A stretch of DNA of 64,000 nucleotides, taken from CBDDHT01 sp965227905. Lineage in GTDB: Bacteria > Pseudomonadota > Alphaproteobacteria > Rhizobiales > Methyloligellaceae. Numbering within the stretch: the stretch's first letter is position 1; each line of letters opens with the position of its first letter. A model generated the notes under the pieces. The model saw only the letters and a list, made by a program, of their open reading frames with translations, was not told the origin of the DNA and made no database searches. Both the position numbers and the translations under genes were made by a program. This document shows positions 26,449-34,647 of the stretch, in pieces. Location: contig OZ245780.1 in NCBI GenBank assembly GCA_965227905.1, positions 3,038,001-3,102,000 on the forward strand, written 5' to 3'.

Positions 26449-26479
26449 ATAACTAACTCCAGCAGAGGAAGGATGTCCA

Positions 26480-27100
26480 GTGAAGATCTATGACTATGAA
26501 GGTTTCCCGAACCCAGCGCGTGTGCGCATGGCAATCGCCGAAAAGAATCTTGGTGACAAGGTTGAGTTCGTCCATGTGGATGTGCCCGCCGGTGAGCATA
26601 AGAAACCGGAGTTTCTCGCCAAAAATCCCTCAGGCGTCGTGCCGGTTCTCGAGCTGTCCGACGGCACGATCGTCACCGAATGCACGGCAATCACGGAGTA
26701 TCTCGACCATCTTTCAGGTGAAACCGAGCTCACGGGACGGACGGGAAAGGAACGGGCCGTCACGCACATGATGCAGCGGCGTGCCGAGGCCCGGTTGCTG
26801 GATGCTGTTGCCGACTACTTCCATTTTGCCACGCCGGGTCTTGGTCCGGATGTTGAATCTTATCAGAACGACGATTGGGGAAAGCGCCGCCGCGAGCAGG
26901 CAATCGAAGGCATGCGATATTTTGACGCCATCCTTGCAGAACAGGATTATGTCGCCGGAGACCGGTTCTCGATGGCGGATATCACGGTCATTGCAGGGCT
27001 TGGTTTTGCCGATTTTGCAGAGGTGGCGATCCCAGAGGAATGCACACATCTCAAAGCATGGCGCGAGCGGGTGACGAGCCGTCCGGCCCTGGCGGCCTGA
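26480..27100 (+). CDS. Glutathione S-transferase family protein
   Basis: 206 residues. A thioredoxin-like N-terminal domain (MKIYDYEGFPNPARVRMAIAEKN; glutathione contacts near GVVPVLELSDGTIVTECTAITEYLDHL) is followed by an all-helical C-terminal domain with the N-capping/hydrophobic staple FSMADITVIAGLGFADF. Probably conjugates glutathione to electrophiles or removes it from them. Starts with GTG, supported by AGGAAGG upstream. Likely controlled by the divergent TetR. Confidence 0.93.
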   Translation: MKIYDYEGFPNPARVRMAIAEKNLGDKVEFVHVDVPAGEHKKPEFLAKNPSGVVPVLELSDGTIVTECTAITEYLDHLSGETELTGRTGKERAVTHMMQRRAEARLLDAVADYFHFATPGLGPDVESYQNDDWGKRRREQAIEGMRYFDAILAEQDYVAGDRFSMADITVIAGLGFADFAEVAIPEECTHLKAWRERVTSRPALAA

Positions 27101-27144
27101 CGGCATCGATCTCAGAACCGAATTCGCCAAACCCAGATAACAAC

Positions 27145-27227
27145 GCCCCGGACTTGATCCGGGGCCCAGGGCAATACAACGCAATCTCAGCGTGTTGCCC
27201 TGGATTCCGCATCAGGTGCGGGAAGTT
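27145..27227. repeat. Dispersed palindromic element, copy 2
   Basis: The left arm is GCCCCGGACTTGATCCGGGG followed by CCCAGGGCAA. The right arm is a diverged complement with TTGCCCTGG and CGCATCAGGTGCGGG. It lies between the glutathione S-transferase and cupin genes and is related to copies at 1749-1829 and 57719-57803. Confidence 0.8.
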
Positions 27228-27362
27228 GTTCCAACAGGCTGTCGAATTCGAACCCGGAATTCTGAGACTTCTGCCCAAGGGCCGACTTGATCGAACCATG
27301 GGGCAATGCAAACAATCAGTATGTGAAAAGGCTCGGCGGAGCCTGAACACCAGGAGACGATC

Positions 27363-28046
27363 ATGGAAATCAACGCGGATTTTTCCGAACGTGCCGTCGT
27401 CCATTCGGCATCGATGGATTGGCTGGCATCTCCGACGGCTGGTGTCGACCGACGGATGCTCGATCGTATCGGCGGGGAGGTCGCACGAGCGACGACGATC
27501 GTGCGATATGCGCCTAACAGTCATTTTCCTGCGCACGTCCATACGGGCGGCGAAGAGTTTCTCGTCCTGGAGGGTGTGTTCCAGGACGAGCATGGCGATT
27601 TCCCCGCAGGAAGCTATGTGCGCAATCCACCGACCTCAAGCCATACACCGGGCTCTGAACCTGGTTGTACGATCTTTGTGAAATTGTGGCAGTTCGACCC
27701 GTCCGACCGTCACCAGATGACAATCGATACCAATGCCAAACCGTTCGAGCCGGCGGCGGATGAGGCGGGCGTCGGCCTGCTCCCACTCTATAAGGACGAC
27801 CAGGAAGAGGTCCGAATTGAGCGTTGGGACGCAGGCACCGCAGTGAACAGATCGGTCGACGGCGGTCTCGAGCTACTGGTTCTCGAAGGCACGCTTATTG
27901 AAGGCGACGATATTCTGGTCGCTCAATCCTGGCTGAGACTTCCGGTCGGCGCAGCGTTTGCGGCAACAGCCGGGCCAGAGGGCTGCCGGATGTGGATCAA
28001 ATCAGGGCACCTCGCAAATCCGCCGGCAGCACCGAACGCCGGCTAA
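27363..28046 (+). CDS. Cupin protein related to ChrR
   Basis: 227 residues with two cupin-like halves. The first has metal-ligand positions in FPAHVHTGGEEFLVLEGVFQDEHGDFPAGSYVRNPPTSSHTPGSEPGCTIFVKLWQF, the pattern of the ChrR anti-sigma C-terminal domain. The second half (ERWDAGTAVNRSVDGGLELLVLEGTLIEGDDILVAQSWLRLPVG) lacks the histidines. The N-terminal zinc-binding anti-sigma part of ChrR is absent, so it is probably a stand-alone sensor or enzyme. No sigma-factor gene is adjacent. Confidence 0.85.
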   Translation: MEINADFSERAVVHSASMDWLASPTAGVDRRMLDRIGGEVARATTIVRYAPNSHFPAHVHTGGEEFLVLEGVFQDEHGDFPAGSYVRNPPTSSHTPGSEPGCTIFVKLWQFDPSDRHQMTIDTNAKPFEPAADEAGVGLLPLYKDDQEEVRIERWDAGTAVNRSVDGGLELLVLEGTLIEGDDILVAQSWLRLPVGAAFAATAGPEGCRMWIKSGHLANPPAAPNAG

Positions 28047-28087
28047 GGATGCCGCGTCGCTATCAGGAGTATTCTGACTGAAGGGCG

Positions 28088-29167
28088 TCAGATACTCTTG
28101 GCGGCCTCGGACAGGGTCTTCAATTTCGCAATCGCCAACTCGCGCGGCAGGAAGCCGAGACCGCAGTCCGGGCCTGCGATCAATCGTTCGGGATCGATAT
28201 GGTCGAGCGCTGCCTTCAGCCGATCGCGGACTTCGTCCAGTGTTTCGACCCGGCTCTTGGCAATCGCGATAACACCCAGAATGATCGACGTCTTTGTGAA
28301 GCGCTCCAATAGCGAAAGATCGTTGTGGCGATGGGCGTCTTCGAGTGAAACCTCATCGATCGTCGACTGGTCGATCGCATCGGCGATGTCGAAGTAACTC
28401 TGTGCGTCGGCCTTCAGGTAGCCTTCGGAATCCAAGGCATTCGGATAGCCACAGCACATATGCACGACCCTTTTGACGTCGCCGGGTATTCCGTGAAATG
28501 TGCGCTCGAGATTTTCGAAGCCATAGTCGAGGGCTTCTTTCGGCTTGCGCGCAAATACAGGTTCATCGACTTGAATGTATTTGCAGCCGGCATCGGCAAG
28601 AGCGCGGACTTCGCCGTTCAGAGCGTCACCGAGATGCTGCCCCATGATCTTGGGATCGTCGTAATAGTCATTGGCGACCGAGTCGGCGACCGTTAATGGC
28701 CCGGGCAAGGTGATTTTCACCGGATTGCTGGTGAATTGCTGTGCTGCCTTCCAGTCCTCGTCAAGGCGAGGTTGCTTGAAGGTAATCGGGCCGATGATCG
28801 TGGGCAGGTCTGCCTCGAAAGCACCTTGGCGTACCGATTTGTGTGTCGTCTTCTCGAAGCTGATGCCGTGAAGCCGGCGGCATTGATAGAAGATGTAGTT
28901 CTCGCGGCGCACCTCGCCGTCCGTCGGGACGTCGACCCCGGCATTCACCTGATCTTCGATGATTTGCCTTGTCGCATCGAGAAAGAGTGATTCCGTACGG
29001 TCGCCGGAATCCTGGAGAGCCGCTTCGTATTCACCGGGGTTCCAATTGCTGAGCAAACCCGCCGATGCCTTGCGGTCTTCTTCGCTCTTGTGCGCCAGGA
29101 ACCAGTCTCCGACAGGTGTGCAGTCCGGTTTGGGATAGGCACCGATGGTGGTTGTCTTGAGGGGCAT
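28088..29167 (-). CDS. Short MetE-like (cobalamin-independent methionine synthase C-domain) protein, paralogue A
   Basis: 359 residues equal to only the C-terminal catalytic half of MetE. Zinc-ligand motifs are visible: HMCCGYP (His236, Cys238), a Glu near SLEDAHR (275) and Cys335 in AGPDCGLGFL. The opening TTTIGAYPKPD and DGEVRRENYI match paralogue B at 42147-43205. Full MetE moves a methyl from methyltetrahydrofolate to homocysteine; short forms may use another methyl donor. Start at 29167 is supported by GAGGAGAG. Last gene of the Ugp-like operon, 20 bases after the phosphoesterase. Confidence 0.88.
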   Translation of the reverse strand: MPLKTTTIGAYPKPDCTPVGDWFLAHKSEEDRKASAGLLSNWNPGEYEAALQDSGDRTESLFLDATRQIIEDQVNAGVDVPTDGEVRRENYIFYQCRRLHGISFEKTTHKSVRQGAFEADLPTIIGPITFKQPRLDEDWKAAQQFTSNPVKITLPGPLTVADSVANDYYDDPKIMGQHLGDALNGEVRALADAGCKYIQVDEPVFARKPKEALDYGFENLERTFHGIPGDVKRVVHMCCGYPNALDSEGYLKADAQSYFDIADAIDQSTIDEVSLEDAHRHNDLSLLERFTKTSIILGVIAIAKSRVETLDEVRDRLKAALDHIDPERLIAGPDCGLGFLPRELAIAKLKTLSEAAKSI

Positions 29168-29186
29168 GATTTCTCTCCTCTGCGCC

Positions 29187-30044
29187 TTATTGGACGGCCG
29201 TTGCACTCGCGCTGATTGGGGGTGATCCAGATGCCGGCAAGTCACATCCGAACTCGCTGGACTGAGACTCGGAAATACCGCTCTGGTCGAGATAATCGTG
29301 AAAATGAATAATGGTCTGGTCGGGCCGCAGCAGGATCATCGCGTAGGCCGGCGGTTCATGGCAGAGCGGTATCGGCGACACAGTCTGCAGATCGAACTGA
29401 ACCTGATGGTTGGTCCCGCGAAGTGCCGAAACCGGAATACCGCGCCAGCTTCCACAAACCGGCCGATGTACGTGGCCGTGGAAGATATGTTTGACGTTGC
29501 GATGCCGGCCGATGACCTCCGCGAAGAACTGCGGATCCTTGATGCGGAGATTGTCCTGCGAGGGGAGGCCGATGTCGAACGGCGGATGGTGCATGAAGAT
29601 ATAGACGCGCTTGCCGGCCGCGTCGGCCAACTGTTGATCGAGCCATCCTGCGCGTGTTGCGCAATAGGCTCCCCAGTGCGCCCCTTCCTCGACCGTGTCG
29701 AGCACGAGAAAACGTGCTTCAGGGTGGTCGATGGCGTACTGGTAGAAATCGTTTACATCCCGCTTTACTTCCGGAAAGGCGCGGCAAAACTGCTGCCGGC
29801 TGTCATGATTTCCAATTGCCAGAAAGTATGGGATCTGCAGATTGTTCAAGCAGGAGCGGAGATTGAGATAGGCTTCCGGCTCTCCGGCATTGGCGAGATC
29901 GCCCGTAAAGATGCAGAAATCCGCATCCGTTTGCCGGGCATTGATATCTGCAATGCAGGCCTCCAGACGGGCCTGTGGATTCAGGCCGCGAAGGTCCTGG
30001 CCCGGAGGCATGAGATGGATATCCGAGATCTGTATAAGCTTCAT
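29187..30044 (-). CDS. Calcineurin-like metallophosphoesterase (CpdA/GpdQ type)
   Basis: 285 residues with the binuclear metal motifs ISDIHLMPPG (DxH), FTGDLANAGEPEAY (GDxx), AIGNHDSRQQF (GNHD), FMHHPPFDIG and FHGHVHRP (GHxH). Relatives hydrolyse cyclic AMP (CpdA) or glycerophosphodiesters (GpdQ). Its place just downstream of an Ugp-like importer favours cleavage of an imported phosphodiester, which is inference. The start at MKLIQISD (30044) is the family start; an in-frame start at 30062 would add six residues. Confidence 0.9.
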   Translation of the reverse strand: MKLIQISDIHLMPPGQDLRGLNPQARLEACIADINARQTDADFCIFTGDLANAGEPEAYLNLRSCLNNLQIPYFLAIGNHDSRQQFCRAFPEVKRDVNDFYQYAIDHPEARFLVLDTVEEGAHWGAYCATRAGWLDQQLADAAGKRVYIFMHHPPFDIGLPSQDNLRIKDPQFFAEVIGRHRNVKHIFHGHVHRPVCGSWRGIPVSALRGTNHQVQFDLQTVSPIPLCHEPPAYAMILLRPDQTIIHFHDYLDQSGISESQSSEFGCDLPASGSPPISASATAVQ

Positions 30045-30088
30045 TAGCCTGTCTCTGGTCATTGGCGATTTGGCACAGCGGTGCCGGT

Positions 30089-30127
30089 CCGCGGACGCGC
30101 CTTGAATTCGATTTGGCGCGTCCGCGG
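30089..30127 (-). terminator. Strong intercistronic hairpin after binding-protein gene
   Basis: Perfect 13-bp inverted repeat CCGCGGACGCGCC / GGCGCGTCCGCGG at 30089-30101 and 30115-30127 with a 13-base loop. It starts about 30 bases past the binding-protein stop codon and has no T-tract, so it may protect the upstream message from decay or partly stop transcription. Confidence 0.65.
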
Positions 30128-30158
30128 TCGTCGTCAGATGCTTTTCAGCGAGTTGGTG

Positions 30159-31406
30159 CTACTTCGGCAGCATTGCCGAGACTTCCTCGACCATCTCCTG
30201 TTGAAGCGCTTTCATGTCGTCTGCATCACCGGTGACAATCGACTCGATGTGGTCGTAGAGCACCTGCGTGATCGCGAGGCTCTTGTCGCCCGGATAGGCA
30301 ATCCAGTCGCGAAGCAGCCCGGCCTGACGTACGGCAGTGTGCTTGTTCGGGTTCTTTTTGTAGAACTCGCCAAGCAGCTCGTTCGCAGCCTTGTTCGGTG
30401 GCATGTAGCCGGTCGTTTCCGCAACAGCCGCGGCACCGGCGCCGGATGTACAGAATTTCAGGAAGGCCCAGGCCGCCGCAATCCGTTTTGGATCCTTGGA
30501 ATTCGAGACGAACATCGCCGCGTTGCCACCAGCGGGCAGTCCTTTGGGTGCTTCGCCCATACCGGGAAACTCACCGGTCTCGAGCACGAAGTCGCCTTTT
30601 GCACGCTCGATGGCACCAACTGCAGACGTTGACCAGAAGTGCATCGCCACTTCGCCGGCATTGAAAGGCTTGCCTGCGTCGCCAACGGGCAGGTTGAGCA
30701 TCTTACAGCCGCGGAAGAGCTTCTTCATGGTCTCCAGCGCTTTCAGGCCGGCTTCCCCGCCAAAATTGACCTTGCCATCCTTGATGATCGGCTCGCCCTG
30801 ACTCCACATCAAAGCCTGGAAGAACCAGTTGCCCGTGATGTTCCATCCCCAGAAGAGCGGGTTCTTGAAACCGGACTCCCGGAGCTTGCCGCAATTGGCG
30901 ACCACCTCGTCCCAGGTTTTCGGCAGCGTCGTGATGCCAGCTTTTTTCAGAGCCGTCATGTTGTAGTAACCGACCGGCAATGAGACGGCGAACGGCAGGC
31001 CATAGACTTTGCCATCGAACGTTCCGAGCGTGAGCATCGCCTTGTGATACCCGTCCTTCGAAAAGTTCGCTTCCTTGGCGATGAAAGGCTCCAGAGATTT
31101 GGCAATCCCTTTCGAAACCATAAGCGCCTGACGATTGAGACCCTGGAAAGTGATATCCGGTTGTTTACCTGCAACGGACTCACGCAGGACCGTGTTGGTG
31201 GCGTCCTCGTAGTTGTCGTAGGTGGCGCGGAATTTCACATCGATATTGGGGTGCTGCTTCTTGAAGAGCGGCATGATGCGCTTGAACGTCACATCGAATA
31301 GAGCGGAATAGGGATAGCCGACTTCAATCGTGATTTTCTCTGCCAAGGCAGGAGACGCAACGATCGTGCTCGCGAGGAGCGCAGCTACGGCGGTTCGAAA
31401 CTTCAT
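30159..31406 (-). CDS. Ugp/Mal-type ABC transporter substrate-binding protein
   Basis: 415-residue family-1 extracellular binding protein with a signal peptide (MKFRTAVAALLASTIVASPALAEK). It contains FDVTFKRIMPLFKKQHPNIDVKFRATYDNYEDAT, YGLPFAVSLPVGYYNMTALKKAGI and VAMHFWSTSAVGAIERAKG, resembling glycerol-3-phosphate binding protein UgpB. It is the last transport gene of its operon and is bracketed by hairpins at 31444-31465 and 30089-30127. The ligand is uncertain; a glycerophosphodiester is plausible because a phosphoesterase follows. Confidence 0.9.
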   Translation of the reverse strand: MKFRTAVAALLASTIVASPALAEKITIEVGYPYSALFDVTFKRIMPLFKKQHPNIDVKFRATYDNYEDATNTVLRESVAGKQPDITFQGLNRQALMVSKGIAKSLEPFIAKEANFSKDGYHKAMLTLGTFDGKVYGLPFAVSLPVGYYNMTALKKAGITTLPKTWDEVVANCGKLRESGFKNPLFWGWNITGNWFFQALMWSQGEPIIKDGKVNFGGEAGLKALETMKKLFRGCKMLNLPVGDAGKPFNAGEVAMHFWSTSAVGAIERAKGDFVLETGEFPGMGEAPKGLPAGGNAAMFVSNSKDPKRIAAAWAFLKFCTSGAGAAAVAETTGYMPPNKAANELLGEFYKKNPNKHTAVRQAGLLRDWIAYPGDKSLAITQVLYDHIESIVTGDADDMKALQQEMVEEVSAMLPK

Positions 31407-31443
31407 TGATTCACTCCCATAATCAGTTCCTTCTTTACGAGGA

Positions 31444-31465
31444 GGTCCGGTTGTCGATCCGGACC
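31444..31465 (-). terminator. Hairpin before binding-protein gene
   Basis: Perfect 7-bp inverted repeat GGTCCGG / CCGGACC (31444-31450 and 31459-31465, 8-base loop) between the second permease and the binding protein. No T-tract follows. It may be a processing or attenuation point that separates expression of the binding protein from the permeases. Confidence 0.4.
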
Positions 31466-31518
31466 GTAGTTTTGCCGGCCATACCTCCAGTTGCCGGAAT
31501 ACTCAAAAGACCATTTCG

Positions 31519-32415
31519 CTACTTCATGCCGGTCATCGTGATACCTTCGATGAAACGGCGCTGAGCCAAGAGAAAAGCGACAACCAAAGGCGCGACGATC
31601 ACCGTCGTTGCGGCCATCATCGGTCCATACTCGTTGCCGTCGAGATCTGACTTGAACATGCGCAGGCCAAGCGGCGGTGTCATGAGATCCCGGTCACCTG
31701 TGATCACCACGCGGGGCCAGTAATAGTCGTTCCAGTGAGCAACGATCGAGAAGATGCCGAAGGCGAGCAGGGCAGGAATTGCCGTTGGCAGCATGACCTT
31801 CCAGACGATGCCGAACTCACTCATTCCATCCATCCGGGCAGCATCGATCAGGTCATCGGGCACGGTCTTGAAGAATTGCCGCATCAGGAAGATGCCGAAG
31901 ACCGATATGGTCCAGGGGATCACAAGCGCAGCATAGGTATTGGTCAGCCCGGCCTTGGCCAGCATGATGTAAAGCGGCAGCGCGATCGCGTGAACGGGAA
32001 TGAGAAGGCAGAAGATCACCAGCCCGAAAACAACGTCTCGCCCCCAGAATCTGAGTTTTGCGAGTGCATAGGCACAGGGCAGGGCGATGATGACCTGGAT
32101 CACGAAGATCGAGACCGTCACAATCACGCCGTTCAAGAGATAGCGAAGAAGCGGCGCCTCGGTGAATGCCGCTCTGTAGTTGTAGACGATCGGCCGCATC
32201 AGGCATTTTTCCCGTGCGTTTCCTTCTTTGATGCACCTGCGATCTGTCATTAGCTCCTGGGCGCCGAAGAACCCGCCCGAGATGCTTTGAATCTCCGCCG
32301 GCGATTTCAGTGAGAAGGAGAGCATCAGGTAGAACGGAAGAATGACGACAATGGCGCCGAGCAGAAGTACGGCGTGTCTGAAGAATTCTCCGAGCCAAGA
32401 CTGCCGCGCGGTCAT
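31519..32415 (-). CDS. ABC transporter permease, UgpE/MalG type
   Basis: 298-residue inner-membrane permease with about six helices and the EAA loop (DDLIDAARMDGMSEFGIVWKVMLPTAIPALLAF). The first periplasmic loop is longer than usual and carries a pair of cysteines (MTDRRCIKEGNAREKCLMRPIVYN). Its start overlaps the stop of the upstream permease by four bases. With the partner permease and ATPase it forms the importer. Confidence 0.93.
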   Translation of the reverse strand: MTARQSWLGEFFRHAVLLLGAIVVILPFYLMLSFSLKSPAEIQSISGGFFGAQELMTDRRCIKEGNAREKCLMRPIVYNYRAAFTEAPLLRYLLNGVIVTVSIFVIQVIIALPCAYALAKLRFWGRDVVFGLVIFCLLIPVHAIALPLYIMLAKAGLTNTYAALVIPWTISVFGIFLMRQFFKTVPDDLIDAARMDGMSEFGIVWKVMLPTAIPALLAFGIFSIVAHWNDYYWPRVVITGDRDLMTPPLGLRMFKSDLDGNEYGPMMAATTVIVAPLVVAFLLAQRRFIEGITMTGMK

Positions 32416-33368
32416 GAGTAATGCACCCTGCGATTGACGAAATAGACCTGGGTCATGGTGAGCGCGAGGACGAAGGCAAGAAACACGACGGTGATGGCGG
32501 AGCCGATGCCAAGCAGGTTCTGCTGAATGCCCTTCTCGAACATTGCGTAGACCATCATGTAGGTCGATTTGCTAGGCCCGCCGCGCGTCAACGCTTCCAC
32601 GGTGTCGAAAACCTGGAACGAGCGGATTGATGTGATTGTGACGACAAAGACATGGGTTGGTCCCAGCATGGGCCAGGTGACGAGCTTGAAACGTTCCCAG
32701 CCGCTGTTTGCACCGTCCATCTCGGCCGCTTGATAGAGCTCGCGAGGTACGCTGGTCAGCCCGGCGAGATACAGCACCATGTTGAAGCCGAATGCCTGCC
32801 ATATGCCGATGAAGGCGATCGATCCCAAGGCGTAATTCTTATCGCCGATCCAGAGTGGGAAATCCTCGATGCAGCCATGTCCGTACCAGGTATTCGCCGG
32901 GTCCACCCCGAGCCAGGAACTGGTCAGAAGCGCATGCAGCCATCCGATATCGCAGCCGCTTCTGAGCGTTGCGTTGACCACACCGACGATCGGATCGAGT
33001 GTGAATTCCCAAACAATGGCCATCGCAAGCAGCGTCGCCATGACGGGCAGGAAGAAGACCGTCTTGTAGATCTCTCCGCCGAACCGCAGAGAGTTGATCA
33101 GGAGGGCCGAGCCGAGCCCGAGGAGGACAGAGACGGGCACAACGACGAGCACATAGGTCAGCGATGCCGTGAACATCTTCTTGTAGCTGGAGAATTTCGT
33201 CATCGCCTCGTAATTGTCCCAGCCGACCCAGTTAAAGCTGGGATTTCCGAGGCTGTAATCGGTGAAGGACAGCGTTGCTGCGACGAACACGGGTGCGATC
33301 AACACGACAATCATCAAAATGATTGCCGGTGCAACGAACCAGATATGTGCGCGTGACCGCACCATCAC
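32412..33368 (-). CDS. ABC transporter permease, UgpA/MalF type
   Basis: 318-residue permease with the EAA loop (RELYQAAEMDGANSGWERFKLVTWPMLGPTHVF). Compared with usual UgpA proteins it has an insertion of about 40 residues in a periplasmic loop, with two cysteines (LRSGCDIGWLHALL...YGHGCIEDFPLWIGD). Overlaps the ATPase gene and the next permease by four bases each, so all three are translationally coupled. Confidence 0.93.
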   Translation of the reverse strand: MMVRSRAHIWFVAPAIILMIVVLIAPVFVAATLSFTDYSLGNPSFNWVGWDNYEAMTKFSSYKKMFTASLTYVLVVVPVSVLLGLGSALLINSLRFGGEIYKTVFFLPVMATLLAMAIVWEFTLDPIVGVVNATLRSGCDIGWLHALLTSSWLGVDPANTWYGHGCIEDFPLWIGDKNYALGSIAFIGIWQAFGFNMVLYLAGLTSVPRELYQAAEMDGANSGWERFKLVTWPMLGPTHVFVVTITSIRSFQVFDTVEALTRGGPSKSTYMMVYAMFEKGIQQNLLGIGSAITVVFLAFVLALTMTQVYFVNRRVHYS

Positions 33369-34522
33369 GCCACCTGTTCCGTTACCTGGTTGTGGTTGAG
33401 TGAAAGCCGTTTTCCGTCGCCGCCGAAGGCCAGGACTTTGTCGTGTTGCAGACCGACCAGGAGATCGTCACCGATTGTGACGTCCATTGCCTCGAGCGGG
33501 TTGGCGCGAACAATGATGCGCTGCGATCCATCGTCGACGGTGACGTGAAGGTAGACATCGGAGCCGAGGTTCTCGGTGTGGACAAGCGTTCCCGGAATGC
33601 AGCCATCTGTGCCTTTAGGCTGCAAAGCGAGATGCTCCGCCCGAATCCCGATTGTGAGAGCCGTTGCCGCCGGTGTCTCAAGCGTGCGTTTCAAGGATAC
33701 GCCAAGACAGGAGATCCGGCCGCCGCCGTCGCTCTCGGCCGGAATCACATTGATCTTCGGGCTGCCGACAAACTCGGCGACGCGCAGGTCCTGCGGGTCT
33801 TGATAAACGTCGTTTGGCGCACCGATCTGGAGGATATCGCCCCCCATCATGACGGCCATTCGGTCGGACATGGTCAAGGCTTCGGTCTGGTCGTGGGTCA
33901 CGTAGATGAAGGTCGTCGCAAGGCTTCGGTGCAGTTCTGCCAGTTCGGCGCGCATATGGACCCGAAGTCCGGCATCGAGATTGGACAGCGGCTCGTCCAT
34001 GAGAAAGGCAACGGGCTTTCGCACCATTGCCCGTCCCAATGCTGCGCGTTGGCGCTGACCTCCGGACAGTTGCCCCGGTTTGCGATCGAGCAAATGCTCG
34101 ATCTTGAGCGTTTCGGCCGTCTCGCGCACGATGTCCAGCAGCGCGTTGAGTTTGGCACGTCTCCCCGGCAAGAAGTGGCCTAGAATTGGAAACCGCTCCC
34201 AGAAACTCAGATCTCTCAAAACGAGCGGAGTCACCATATTCTGTGCGACGGTCAGATGCGGATAGAGCGCGTAGGATTGAAAGACCATCGCCAAGTCGCG
34301 TTGACTCGGTCGGAGCCTGTCGACTGGTTTTCCATCTATTTCGACCGTTCCGGAATCATGCTGCTCCAGCCCGGCAATGATCCGTAGCAACGTCGTTTTT
34401 CCACAGCCCGATGGCCCGAGCAGTGTCAGGAATTCCCCATCCTGAATATCCAGCGAAACATCCTTCAATACATCGATGGCATCGAAGGATTTATGGACGT
34501 TTTTGACTGTCAGACCAGGCAC
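33365..34522 (-). CDS. ABC transporter ATP-binding protein, UgpC/MalK type
   Basis: 385 residues from the GTG start. Motifs: Walker A GPSGCGKTTLLR, signature LSGGQRQRAALGRAMV, Walker B VAFLMDEPLSNLDAGLR, switch ...YVTHDQTEALTMSDRMAVM, then a TOBE-like C-terminal regulatory domain (LTIGIRAEHLALQPKG). I prefer the GTG at 34522 because GGGGAG lies six bases upstream; an ATG at 34549 has no usable spacing. First gene of the operon, divergent from a LysR gene. Confidence 0.94.
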   Translation of the reverse strand: MPGLTVKNVHKSFDAIDVLKDVSLDIQDGEFLTLLGPSGCGKTTLLRIIAGLEQHDSGTVEIDGKPVDRLRPSQRDLAMVFQSYALYPHLTVAQNMVTPLVLRDLSFWERFPILGHFLPGRRAKLNALLDIVRETAETLKIEHLLDRKPGQLSGGQRQRAALGRAMVRKPVAFLMDEPLSNLDAGLRVHMRAELAELHRSLATTFIYVTHDQTEALTMSDRMAVMMGGDILQIGAPNDVYQDPQDLRVAEFVGSPKINVIPAESDGGGRISCLGVSLKRTLETPAATALTIGIRAEHLALQPKGTDGCIPGTLVHTENLGSDVYLHVTVDDGSQRIIVRANPLEAMDVTIGDDLLVGLQHDKVLAFGGDGKRLSLNHNQVTEQVA

Positions 34523-34594
34523 GAACCGCTCCCCAGGGACCCACCGCATCTCCCAAGCCCACTGTAGGGGCCGTTGAAACCAACAAAAAAATAG

Positions 34595-34602
34595 ATAATT
34601 AT
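34595..34602. promoter_or_regulatory. Possible LysR binding site
   Basis: Short AT-rich palindrome ATAATTAT in the intergenic space between the Ugp-like operon and its divergent LysR gene. Position fits a regulator site; the motif alone is too short to be sure. Confidence 0.3.
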
Positions 34603-34647
34603 GTGCATTGCCGACGGTTTTTCTTATGTTGTGAGGGTTGAAACGGG

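Noticed and set aside
27040..27681. 213-codon plus-strand frame across the GST end, palindromic element and cupin start
   Set aside because: It reads through a repeat and two better-supported genes in other frames.
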